This document shows, piece after piece, positions 42,209 to 49,193 of a DNA stretch of 64,000 nucleotides. The first letter of the stretch is position 1, and every line of letters starts with the position of its first letter. The position numbers and the translations under genes were made by a program. The DNA comes from DATARH01 sp035504235 (GTDB lineage Bacteria; Pseudomonadota; Alphaproteobacteria; ATCC43930; CGMCC-115725): positions 16,349-80,348 of the forward strand of contig DATJSH010000281.1 in the NCBI GenBank assembly GCA_035504235.1, written 5' to 3'. The notes below the pieces were generated by a model. That model made no database searches. It was not told the origin of the DNA and worked only from the letters and a program-made list of their open reading frames with translations.

Positions 42209-42631
42209 ATGGCAACCTTCTTCGATCCATTCGACGGCTTGCTCCAATTTCAGCAGGCGCTCGACTCGTTCCGCACGAGCGGTTGGCTCGGTGCCGGCCC
42301 CAGTGCTGGCGGCGGCTACCCGCCGATCAACATCTTCCGGAAAGGCGATGATGTGGTCGCCATCGCCGAGGTGCCCGGCATCAGCAAGGCCGATCTGGAG
42401 CTCCAGGTGCTCGGCAAAACCGTTCGCATCGCCGGCCGTAAGGCCGTCGAGTACGGCGATAAGGCGAGTCTGCACCGCCGCGAGCGTCTCGCGGGACGTT
42501 TCGACCGGGCTTTCACCATTCCGTTCGAGATCGACGCCGATCAAGTGAAGGCGGAATGCCGGGATGGGATGCTGGCGCTCTATCTGCGCCGGGCGGAACG
42601 CGACAAACCCAAGTCGATTGCCGTGGCTTGA
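42209..42631 (+). CDS. Small heat shock protein, Hsp20/alpha-crystallin family (copy 1)
   Basis: 140 aa. Short N-terminal arm (MATFFDPFDGLLQFQQAL), then the alpha-crystallin domain: NIFRKGDDVVAIAEVPGISK, LHRRERLAGRFDRAFTIPFE, and the closing GMLALYLRRAE. The C-terminal IxI-like end is KSIAVA. ATP-independent holdase, probably oligomeric. GAGGAG lies upstream of the ATG. The hairpin-prone leader could act as an RNA thermometer, as in the ROSE elements known for rhizobial hsp genes, but I cannot identify a ROSE motif. It is 27 bp upstream of the second Hsp20 gene. Confidence 0.93.
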   Translation: MATFFDPFDGLLQFQQALDSFRTSGWLGAGPSAGGGYPPINIFRKGDDVVAIAEVPGISKADLELQVLGKTVRIAGRKAVEYGDKASLHRRERLAGRFDRAFTIPFEIDADQVKAECRDGMLALYLRRAERDKPKSIAVA

Positions 42632-42658
42632 CGCAAGCAAAAGGGAATGGAGGTGAAA

Positions 42659-43057
42659 ATGGCTGCATCTCAAGCGCTTGAGGTTCAGGAGAAAAAGGAG
42701 CTGGCCTCGAAGGACGAAAAGACGGTTCCGGCGCGGTACTACGTGCCGCCGACAGACATTTTCGAAACCGAGGACTCCCTGACAGTGGTGATGGAGCTCC
42801 CGGGCGTCGAGAAGCAGGCGATCGACGTCAATGTCGAAAACGACGTTCTACGGATCGACGCCCGGATCGACTTCACCAAGTATGAAGGGCTTGAGCCTCT
42901 CTACACCGAGTACAACGTTGGTCACTTCGCCCGGTCCTTCACGCTGTCCAACAAGGTGGACCAGCAGCAAATCAGCGCCCAGCTCAATGACGGCGTGCTG
43001 ACCCTGACGCTCAAGAAGGCAAAGGAGGCCCTGCCGCGACGAATTGCGGTCGGTTGA
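42659..43057 (+). CDS. Small heat shock protein, Hsp20/alpha-crystallin family (copy 2)
   Basis: 132 aa. A polar, Glu/Lys-rich N-terminus precedes the crystallin domain (DIFETEDSLTVVMELPGVEK, YNVGHFARSFTLSNKVD, DGVLTLTLKKAKE) and the tail RRIAVG. The ATG at 42659 has GGAGGTG five bases upstream, better than the in-frame 42647 start. It belongs to a different Hsp20 subgroup from copy 1; pairs of this kind can form mixed or separate oligomers. A strong stem-loop follows 14 bp after the stop. Confidence 0.93.
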   Translation: MAASQALEVQEKKELASKDEKTVPARYYVPPTDIFETEDSLTVVMELPGVEKQAIDVNVENDVLRIDARIDFTKYEGLEPLYTEYNVGHFARSFTLSNKVDQQQISAQLNDGVLTLTLKKAKEALPRRIAVG

Positions 43058-43070
43058 CCGAGAGCACTGG

Positions 43071-43106
43071 CGGAGGGGCCACGAGTTTGCTCGTGCGGCC
43101 CCTCCG
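43071..43106 (+). terminator. Strong stem-loop after the Hsp20 pair (terminator-like or processing site, no T-run)
   Basis: CGGAGGGGCC (43071-43080) pairs perfectly with GGCCCCTCCG (43097-43106), extended inside by ACGAG (43081-43085) with CTCGT (43090-43094), a TTTG loop and a two-base bulge. The stem is 15 bp. There is no U-tract behind it, so simple intrinsic termination is doubtful; it may protect the hsp20 mRNA 3' end or reduce read-through into the 72-aa gene at 43147. Confidence 0.55.
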
Positions 43107-43146
43107 AACGGTGTCGCTGTGGAAGAAGGAGAAAACGAGGCCTGCC

Positions 43147-43365
43147 ATGTCGTTCCCCGATCCTCGGGTTGCCAATGTTCGGATTCCGAAAGATGCGTCG
43201 CTCGGCGCGACCATGAACAAAATGCGCGTGTGGCTCGATAAGAAGAAGATCCAGCCCGCTCGCTGGGAGGCGATGGCCGACGCTAAAGGGTTCACCATCA
43301 CGATCGCGTTTCAGCGCGACCATGAGAGCGAACTATTTCGTCAACAATTCGCTGAAAACGAATGA
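43147..43365 (+). CDS. Hypothetical protein, 72 aa
   Basis: Begins MSFPDPRVANVRIPKDASLG. Basic, with a central helix (MNKMRVWLDKKKIQPARWEA) and a final beta/helix segment. No family recognised. GAGG lies six bases before the ATG. It follows the Hsp20 genes and the stem-loop by 41 bp, so it may be expressed with them at a lower level. A longer in-frame start at 43054 overlaps the hsp20 stop but has no ribosome site. Confidence 0.6.
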   Translation: MSFPDPRVANVRIPKDASLGATMNKMRVWLDKKKIQPARWEAMADAKGFTITIAFQRDHESELFRQQFAENE

Positions 43366-43527
43366 TGAGAGTTCACATCAAGCCACGACCTACCGGCGCC
43401 TCCCTACGGGCTGCCTCCGGCGCATAGCCGACCTCGCATAGTCGACCGGAAAATTGCCATAATCATATTTTATCGTTGCTGTTTTCGCCTCACCTCGGTG
43501 AGGCCGGGACAACCGCGAGGATCATCC

Positions 43528-44049
43528 ATGCCGAGCGAGCCGCCAGGTAAGCTGGCTGTAAATCCGCTGATAAAACAGCGAAGGGAGCGTAAGCCCCGGG
43601 GATCGGGGCGGCCGTTTCAAAAAGGGCAATCGGGCAATCCGGCCGGGCGGCCGGCGGGATCGCGCAGCGCCGCGACCCGGCTCGCCGAGGCGATGCTCGC
43701 CGACGCCGCGCCCGAGATCACCCGCACCACTTTGCAGCGCGCCTATGCCGGCAATGACAGCCTGCTCAAGGCGGCGTTTCAGAAGGTCACGCCGGCCCGG
43801 GCGCGCACCGTCGCGGTTCCGCTGCCCGAGATCGCCACCGTCGCCGATCTCGTCCCGGCGCTCGCCGCGGTCACCCGCGCCGTCGCCGATGGCGAGATCA
43901 CCCCTTACGAAGCCGGCGAGCTCGCGCGCCTCATCGAGACCACGGTGCGGGTCGGCGAGCTCGCCGATTTCGACCGCCGCCTCGCGGCCTTGGAGCGCCT
44001 GGTCGAGGACGCCAAACAGGAGCCGCCTACGGAGTTTGACCATGCTTAG
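43528..44049 (+). CDS. DUF5681 domain-containing protein
   Basis: 173 aa. The basic segment GRPFQKGQSGNPAGRPAGSR is the DUF5681 signature and is followed by helical regions rich in Ala and charged residues. The family is found in bacterial chromosomes and in phage or plasmid regions, often near terminase-like or transposon genes; its role is not established. GAGG precedes the ATG at 43528. The stop overlaps the next ORF by 8 bp. No integrase, terminase or att-like repeat is seen nearby. Confidence 0.75.
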   Translation: MPSEPPGKLAVNPLIKQRRERKPRGSGRPFQKGQSGNPAGRPAGSRSAATRLAEAMLADAAPEITRTTLQRAYAGNDSLLKAAFQKVTPARARTVAVPLPEIATVADLVPALAAVTRAVADGEITPYEAGELARLIETTVRVGELADFDRRLAALERLVEDAKQEPPTEFDHA

Positions 44050-44452
44050 CCGGCTTCAGAAATTCGAGCGCCGTCTCGCCGCGCTTCACGCCGCGTTCGG
44101 CGCCTTGTCGGCCGACGACGACAGGGAACGCGCGCGCCGCGAGCATAACGAGCTGCTCGCCGCGATGGCGCGCGCCGGCCTCGAACATGCCGGAATCGAT
44201 CCCAACGAGGCCGCCACGCTGCGCCATCTCGAAGAGCCGGAGCCGCAACCAAAGCCGTTTGTCCACCCGCTGCGCCGCCTCGCCGAGCGGGAAAAACCGC
44301 GTCCGCTGATCGACTTTCTCTACGATATGACGCGCCGCTATCACCAAGGCCCGGCGCCCAATTTGCGCAGCGCCTCGGTGCTGCAGCTCATCGGCTATTA
44401 CTGCTTTGGCGACGGCTGCCCCCGGGACATGGCGCCCGAGGCCCTGGCGTGA
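44042..44452 (+). CDS. Hypothetical protein coupled to the DUF5681 gene, 136 aa
   Basis: Begins MLSRLQKFERRLAALHAAFG. An N-terminal coiled-coil-like helix (to about residue 60) is followed by a Pro-rich linker (EPEPQPKPFVHPLRRLAE) and a C-terminal part ending YYCFGDGCPRDMAPEALA with two cysteines. The ATG lies inside the last codons of the DUF5681 gene, so the two are translated together. No family recognised. Confidence 0.65.
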   Translation: MLSRLQKFERRLAALHAAFGALSADDDRERARREHNELLAAMARAGLEHAGIDPNEAATLRHLEEPEPQPKPFVHPLRRLAEREKPRPLIDFLYDMTRRYHQGPAPNLRSASVLQLIGYYCFGDGCPRDMAPEALA

Positions 44453-44579
44453 TCGCCCCGCCTGGGTCCGCGACTCGTTCGCGGGGCCGGGTGGTTGAAC
44501 ATCGACCGACAACTGCAACCAAGTTGGCGTAGTTAACGTATCGGTCATGTTTATCGTTCCAACCGAAAGGCGATCTTCT

Positions 44580-44927
44580 ATGAACATTATCCTCAAGGGC
44601 GCGGCCGTTGTGGCCGTGATGGCATTCGCGACCCCGAGCTTCGCGCAGGTATCCGAGATGTTGAACAGCGCCGAGCTTTGCCGCATCGCGGCGACGCAAG
44701 CGCCCCCAGGCACCGCGCCCGTTCCGGGTTATCCTTGCCTGTATCCGTACGCGTGGGCCTATCCGTATTACTACGGGTACCCCTATTTGTACCCCTACGC
44801 CGCTCCGACCGCCTACCCCGGCCCGAATGCTGGCACGCCCTTCGCTCCCGCCGAAATCGTCAAAGGGAACGGCGGAAGCTGGCATTGGGAAAACCACGCT
44901 TATCAGTGGCACCCCGATCACACCTAA
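44580..44927 (+). CDS. Exported Tyr/Pro-rich small protein
   Basis: 115 aa. The signal peptide (MNIILKGAAVVAVMAFATPS, cleavage after SFA near residue 22) is followed by a region with an LCRIAATQ segment and a Cys. A Tyr/Pro repeat tract (YPYAWAYPYYYGYPYLYPY) and a polar tail with NGGSWHWENH follow. This is a low-complexity secreted or surface protein; aromatic-rich tracts can bind polysaccharide or cross-link, but no family fits. AAGG lies upstream of the ATG at 44580; an in-frame start at 44547 would add 11 residues before the signal peptide. Confidence 0.7.
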   Translation: MNIILKGAAVVAVMAFATPSFAQVSEMLNSAELCRIAATQAPPGTAPVPGYPCLYPYAWAYPYYYGYPYLYPYAAPTAYPGPNAGTPFAPAEIVKGNGGSWHWENHAYQWHPDHT

Positions 44928-45077
44928 TTTCTTCGGCGTTTGGCAGCGCGGGGCATTTTCCCTCGTGCTGCCGTCGGCCCGAATGCGGGTGATTCCGCCC
45001 GACGCGCTTAGTCATGCATCGCTGACCAGTTCGCGCCGGTACCCGCTTGCAAAGCCCCGACGTGACCCACCATCGCC

Positions 45078-45168
45078 ATTGCGAGGAGCGACGCGACGAA
45101 GCAATCTCCTTCAGCCTTGGCCCCTGACGGCGGGAGATTGCTTCGTCGCCCTGCGGGCTCCTCGCAAT
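45078..45168. repeat. Large interrupted palindrome upstream of xthA
   Basis: ATTGCGAGGAGC (45078-45089) pairs with GCTCCTCGCAAT (45157-45168), and GACGAAGCAATCTCC (45095-45109) pairs with GGAGATTGCTTCGTC (45133-45147). The 'attgcgaggagc ... gacgaagcaatc' sequence is a dispersed repeat type I recall from Bradyrhizobium-like genomes. It ends 20 bp before the xthA start, so it would lie in the leader. The remaining part of the 44928-45188 gap shows no gene. Confidence 0.85.
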
Positions 45169-45188
45169 GACGACAAAGGGTATGAGCC

Positions 45189-45971
45189 ATGAAAATCGCC
45201 AGCTGGAATGTCAATTCGGTCAAGGTCCGGCTGCCGCATTTGATGGATTTCCTCAAGAACGCCCAGCCCGATGTGCTGTGCCTGCAGGAGATCAAGTGCC
45301 TCGCCGACGATTTCCCGCGGCTCGAAGTGGCGACCCTCGGCTACAAGGTCCAAGCGCTGGGACAACGCGCCTATAACGGCGTCGCGCTGCTCTCGAAGGA
45401 GCCTGCGCGCGACATCGTCTTCGGCCTGCCCGGCGACGACGGCGACGACCACGCACGCTATCTCGAGGCAACCTTTGGCCCGCCGGGTGCGCAGGCGCGG
45501 ATCGCCTCGATCTATCTGCCCAACGGCAACCCGTCGGGCACCGAGAAATTCACCTACAAGCTCGGCTGGATGGACCGGCTGAATGCCCATGCCGAGGGCC
45601 TGCTGCGCCGCGAGATTCCGTTCGTGCTGGCCGGCGATTACAACATCTGCCCGACCGACGACGACGTCTACGACCCGGTCGGGTTCCGCGACGACGCGCT
45701 GTGCCGGATCGAGGCGCGGGCGCGGTTCCGCTCGCTGCTCCACCACGGGCTCGTCGACGCCTATCGCGTTTTCCATCGCGAGCCGCACAAATACACCTAT
45801 TGGGATTACCAGGCCGGGCGCTGGCAGCGCGACGAAGGCTTGCGCATCGACCATCTGCTGCTGTCGCCGCACGCCGCCGACCGAGTGGTCGGCTGCGACA
45901 TCGACAAGTCGCCGCGCGCCAAGGAGCGCGCCTCCGACCACACGCCGATCTGGTGCGAGCTGGCGGGTTAG
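45189..45971 (+). CDS. xthA: Exodeoxyribonuclease III
   Basis: 260 aa EEP-fold nuclease. Motifs: KIASWNVNSVKVRL, catalytic Glu in CLQEIKC, YNGVALLSK, IYLPNGNP, AGDYNICPTDDDV, YTYWDYQAG, LRIDHLLLSP and the terminal SDHTPIW with the catalytic His. Complete length. It acts as an AP endonuclease and 3'-repair exonuclease. It lies directly after the palindrome. Confidence 0.95.
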   Translation: MKIASWNVNSVKVRLPHLMDFLKNAQPDVLCLQEIKCLADDFPRLEVATLGYKVQALGQRAYNGVALLSKEPARDIVFGLPGDDGDDHARYLEATFGPPGAQARIASIYLPNGNPSGTEKFTYKLGWMDRLNAHAEGLLRREIPFVLAGDYNICPTDDDVYDPVGFRDDALCRIEARARFRSLLHHGLVDAYRVFHREPHKYTYWDYQAGRWQRDEGLRIDHLLLSPHAADRVVGCDIDKSPRAKERASDHTPIWCELAG

Positions 45972-46032
45972 CCGTGTTTGGGGGGAGCGGGGCCGGAGCC
46001 GAAGCTGGGCCGGAAGGCCCAGCACACTTGAT

Positions 46033-46407
46033 CTAATGCAGCCGCCGCGTCGCCGCTTGGTCGAGGAACGCCGCCGCCTCCGGCTCGATGTCGTCGAAGC
46101 GCACGACCGTGTTTCCGGTGATCGTGTCGGTGCGCAGGATTTCGCCCGAAAAGGCGAAGGCGCACGCCAGCCCCGGCAGGGCGATCCAACCCTCGACGGG
46201 CCTGCCGACCGGCATGCCTTCGCACACGCCATCGAGATGGACGCCGCCGGTCGAGACGTCGAGCGAGCGAAAAATCTCGCACTCGACGATCACCTCGAAC
46301 GTCGGCGCCATGTAGCGGCGCTGCCGTCGCAAGTCAGCTCTGTCCAGGTTTTTGGCCACCGCTGTCATGGGCGGACATTCGCCGGACATCGCTCGAAAAT
46401 CCATCAA
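46033..46407 (-). CDS. PilZ domain protein, probable c-di-GMP receptor
   Basis: Up to 124 aa, essentially one PilZ domain. The c-di-GMP binding elements are visible: RRQRR (RxxxR) around residues 27-31 and DVSTGGVHLDG (DxSxxG) around residue 50. Start options are 46407 or an internal ATG at 46368, which would leave nine residues before the RxxxR. It lies 12 bp downstream of the K+ channel gene on the same strand. c-di-GMP is also the expected activator of the cellulose synthase in this window, but a link is inference. Confidence 0.82.
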   Translation of the reverse strand: MMDFRAMSGECPPMTAVAKNLDRADLRRQRRYMAPTFEVIVECEIFRSLDVSTGGVHLDGVCEGMPVGRPVEGWIALPGLACAFAFSGEILRTDTITGNTVVRFDDIEPEAAAFLDQAATRRLH

Positions 46408-46419
46408 ATTGATCGTTAA

Positions 46420-48156
46420 TCAGGAGAGGTCGGTCTCCAGGTGTTCAACCTGCGGCTCTATTATTGCAGTCTTGCCGGTCTCGGACTCGACCATCGGGGT
46501 CAGCGCGAGCACCCGGTCGCCGGTCTCGAGGCCGGCGAAATCATGGATCAGCGTCAACCTGCCGTCGCGCGCAACGGCGATCGGGATGGCGAGGGGCGGC
46601 GGCTCGGTTGCACGCGCGCCTTGCACCCGGTACTCGGCGATCCCCAGCTCCTGGCCGTCGAGCGTGATGCGGCCGCGCGCTCCCGGCATGCGCGCCAGTC
46701 CGGCGAAGGCGGGCGCCGCGAGCGCCGCCGCCGAATAGGTCGTGCGGAAATCGAAATGCCGGGCGATCGATGCGGCGAAGCTGGCGTCGGCGATACGCAG
46801 CACGATCGGCATGTTCGGGTTGCGGGCGCGCGCACCGAGCGCGATTTCGAGGTTCAGCGTGTCAAAATTGGTCAGCGCCACAAGGCTGTGCGCCGCATCG
46901 AGATTGCACAGGTCGAGCGTGTCGTCGCGGCTGGCGTCGCCGGTCAGCAGATCGAAGCCGAGATCGCGCGCCCGTTCGACCATCGCGGCATCCGGCGTCG
47001 CCTCGACCACGACGAGCGGTTTGCCAAAGCCGAGCAGCAGCTCGATCACCCCGGCGCCGATGCTGCCCGCGCCGCAAACGACGATATGCCCGCGCCGGCG
47101 AATCCGCCGCAACCCCTGCGCCCGCACCCATTGCGCGCGGGTCAGCATCGACGCGGCGATGGCAATAAAAATGCCGGTGAACACCACGCCGGACAGCATC
47201 AGCACCATCGCCATGACGACATCGACGACATCCTTGCGGTCGGGCGTGATGTCGCCGTAGCCGGTCGTGGTCATTGTCGACAGCACGAAATAGGCGGCGG
47301 TCAGCCAGTCGACATGGAACGTCGCGCGGAAATGCTCCACCCCGACGCAAAAAATCGCGAAGACCGCCGCGGCGAACGACCAGAGATACGGGTTGGCTCG
47401 GATGAAGCGCCAGCGGCTGGATCTCGGGGGCGAATGGATGCGGAGATCGGTCGGCGCCTCCTCGCTCTTATCGGGCGCCGGCACCGTTGCCATCAGTTTT
47501 TCGACGGTGCCGTAGAGGCACAGCCGGGCATGCCGCGGGATGCGCGCATCGCGGCTGATGGCGGTGTCGCCGTCGACCGCAACCACCCGCGCACCCAGCG
47601 CCGCCTCGGCCTCGGCAATACTGCGCCCGGCGACGGCATCCTCGACCGCGATCCGTTCGACAAATCCGGTCAGCGGGCCATCCGGCTCGGGAAATTGCAG
47701 GCCGCGAAAGCATGTCGGGTCGAGCGCGGTCGCTGCATAACTTGCCGCCGAATGCCAAGCCAGCGACAGCACCGCGCAGTCCGGCAGGTTTTGCTCGATC
47801 TTGTGGGCGAGCGTTCGGTTGAACTGGCGCAGCACGATACGGATGCGCGGATTGGCGTCGCGCGCCAGCAGCGCCGCATGCAGGTTGAGCTGGTCGTCGC
47901 GCGACACCGCGATGATCGTTTCGGCCCGGTGCACGCCGGCGCGCTCCAGCGCATCGCCGTGATGCGGCAGGCCGCTGATCAGCCTGGCGCCGATGGCCGC
48001 GACCGACTTCGTGAATTCCTCGTTCGCCGGGCCCAGCACCGTTACCTGATGGCCGGGCAATCGCAGGACCTCGGATGCAGTGCTCAACGCCAGAGCATCG
48101 TCGCCGAGGACGAGCGTCAACGGCCCGTCGGGGGCGGCGACGCGTCCCCTGCTCAC
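46420..48156 (-). CDS. Potassium channel protein with N- and C-terminal RCK/TrkA-N domains
   Basis: 578 aa. An N-terminal RCK/NAD-binding domain (about 11-140; LTLVLGDDALALST) is followed by a TrkA-C-like segment (about 165-225) and TM1 at about 257-275. The pore has the filter TTTGYGD at 296-302 and TM2 lies at about 311-338, followed by a second RCK domain from 357 (HIVVCGAGSIGAG) and a final TrkA-C-like segment. The two-TM pore makes it a channel rather than a Trk transporter subunit. An RCK before the pore as well as after it is not the usual MthK order. The start overlaps the stop of the radical SAM gene by 4 bp. Confidence 0.9.
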   Translation of the reverse strand: MSRGRVAAPDGPLTLVLGDDALALSTASEVLRLPGHQVTVLGPANEEFTKSVAAIGARLISGLPHHGDALERAGVHRAETIIAVSRDDQLNLHAALLARDANPRIRIVLRQFNRTLAHKIEQNLPDCAVLSLAWHSAASYAATALDPTCFRGLQFPEPDGPLTGFVERIAVEDAVAGRSIAEAEAALGARVVAVDGDTAISRDARIPRHARLCLYGTVEKLMATVPAPDKSEEAPTDLRIHSPPRSSRWRFIRANPYLWSFAAAVFAIFCVGVEHFRATFHVDWLTAAYFVLSTMTTTGYGDITPDRKDVVDVVMAMVLMLSGVVFTGIFIAIAASMLTRAQWVRAQGLRRIRRRGHIVVCGAGSIGAGVIELLLGFGKPLVVVEATPDAAMVERARDLGFDLLTGDASRDDTLDLCNLDAAHSLVALTNFDTLNLEIALGARARNPNMPIVLRIADASFAASIARHFDFRTTYSAAALAAPAFAGLARMPGARGRITLDGQELGIAEYRVQGARATEPPPLAIPIAVARDGRLTLIHDFAGLETGDRVLALTPMVESETGKTAIIEPQVEHLETDLS

Positions 48157-49193
48157 TCGCGGTCGCCAGCGTGCGGCGGATAATGATACGACTGGCCCGC
48201 GCTATCCTCGACCCGCCAGCCCTCGCCATCGCGATGCAGCCAGCATGGCCCCACCGGCACTTTGCCGTGCCCGCCCGGGATATCGAGCACATATGTCGGC
48301 TGACAGAGTCCGGAGGCGCGGCGACGCAGCTCGCGCATCAATCCCTGTCCTTCGGCAATGTCGCTCCGGAAATGGCTGGTGCCGCGCGCCAGATCGGGAT
48401 GATGCAGGTAATAGGGCTTGACCCGCATCGCGACGAGCGCGCGGAACAGCTGTTCCAGCACCGCCGCGTCGTCATTGACGCCACGCAGCAGCACGCTTTG
48501 CGACAGCACCGGGATACCGGCGCGGACGATACGGCCAACCGCTGCCTTGGCGGCGTCTGTCAGCTCGCGCGGATGGTTGGCATGGATGACGACATAGACC
48601 GCCTTCTCCGCCGCCAGCGCCTTGATCAACGCAGCCGTCATCCGCTTTGGATCGACGATCGGCACGCGGCTGTGGAAGCGGATCACCCGGACGTGCTCGA
48701 TCGCGGTCAGCGCCCCGACGATCGCCGCGATCCGGCGCGGCGTCAGCAGAAGCGGGTCGCCGCCGGTGACAATAACCTCCCAGATTTCCGGCCGCCCGCG
48801 GATGTAGCCAAAGGCGCGCTCGAGCGCCGCGCGGCCCAGCACCTTGCCGCGCCCGCCGATCTGCTCGCGGCGGAAGCAATAGCGGCAATAGACCGGACAC
48901 ACGAGGCTCGGTTTCAAGAGCACCCGGTCCGGGTAGCGATGGACGATCCCCGGCACCGGCGACCAGCGCTCGTCGCCGATGGGATCGGCTTGTTCTTGCG
49001 GCGACGTGTCGAGCTCCGCTTCGCTCGGGACGAATTGCGCGGCGATCGGATCAGCGGGATCGGCGAGGTCGATGAGCGCCGCGACCTCCTCGGTCAGCGC
49101 CACCTGAAACCGCGCCGCGACCCGCTGCAGCTCGCCGAGCCGCTCTGGCGCGACCAGGCCGGCATCGACGAGGTCGCCGGCGCCCAGTGTCAC
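48153..49193 (-). CDS. Lysine 2,3-aminomutase / EpmB-like radical SAM protein
   Basis: 346 aa. The radical-SAM cluster motif is CPVYCRYCFR, preceded by RVLLKPSLV, followed by GGDPLLLTPRRI and PYYLHHPDLARGTSHFR, then a PLP-lysine region in the C-terminal TYVLDIPGGHGKVPV. Length and motifs fit the short KamA-like group that includes EpmB, which converts alpha- to beta-lysine for EF-P. Whether it serves EF-P cannot be decided here, as neither efp nor epmA is in the window. It overlaps valS upstream and the K+ channel gene downstream by 4 bp each. Confidence 0.85.
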   Translation of the reverse strand: MTLGAGDLVDAGLVAPERLGELQRVAARFQVALTEEVAALIDLADPADPIAAQFVPSEAELDTSPQEQADPIGDERWSPVPGIVHRYPDRVLLKPSLVCPVYCRYCFRREQIGGRGKVLGRAALERAFGYIRGRPEIWEVIVTGGDPLLLTPRRIAAIVGALTAIEHVRVIRFHSRVPIVDPKRMTAALIKALAAEKAVYVVIHANHPRELTDAAKAAVGRIVRAGIPVLSQSVLLRGVNDDAAVLEQLFRALVAMRVKPYYLHHPDLARGTSHFRSDIAEGQGLMRELRRRASGLCQPTYVLDIPGGHGKVPVGPCWLHRDGEGWRVEDSAGQSYHYPPHAGDRE

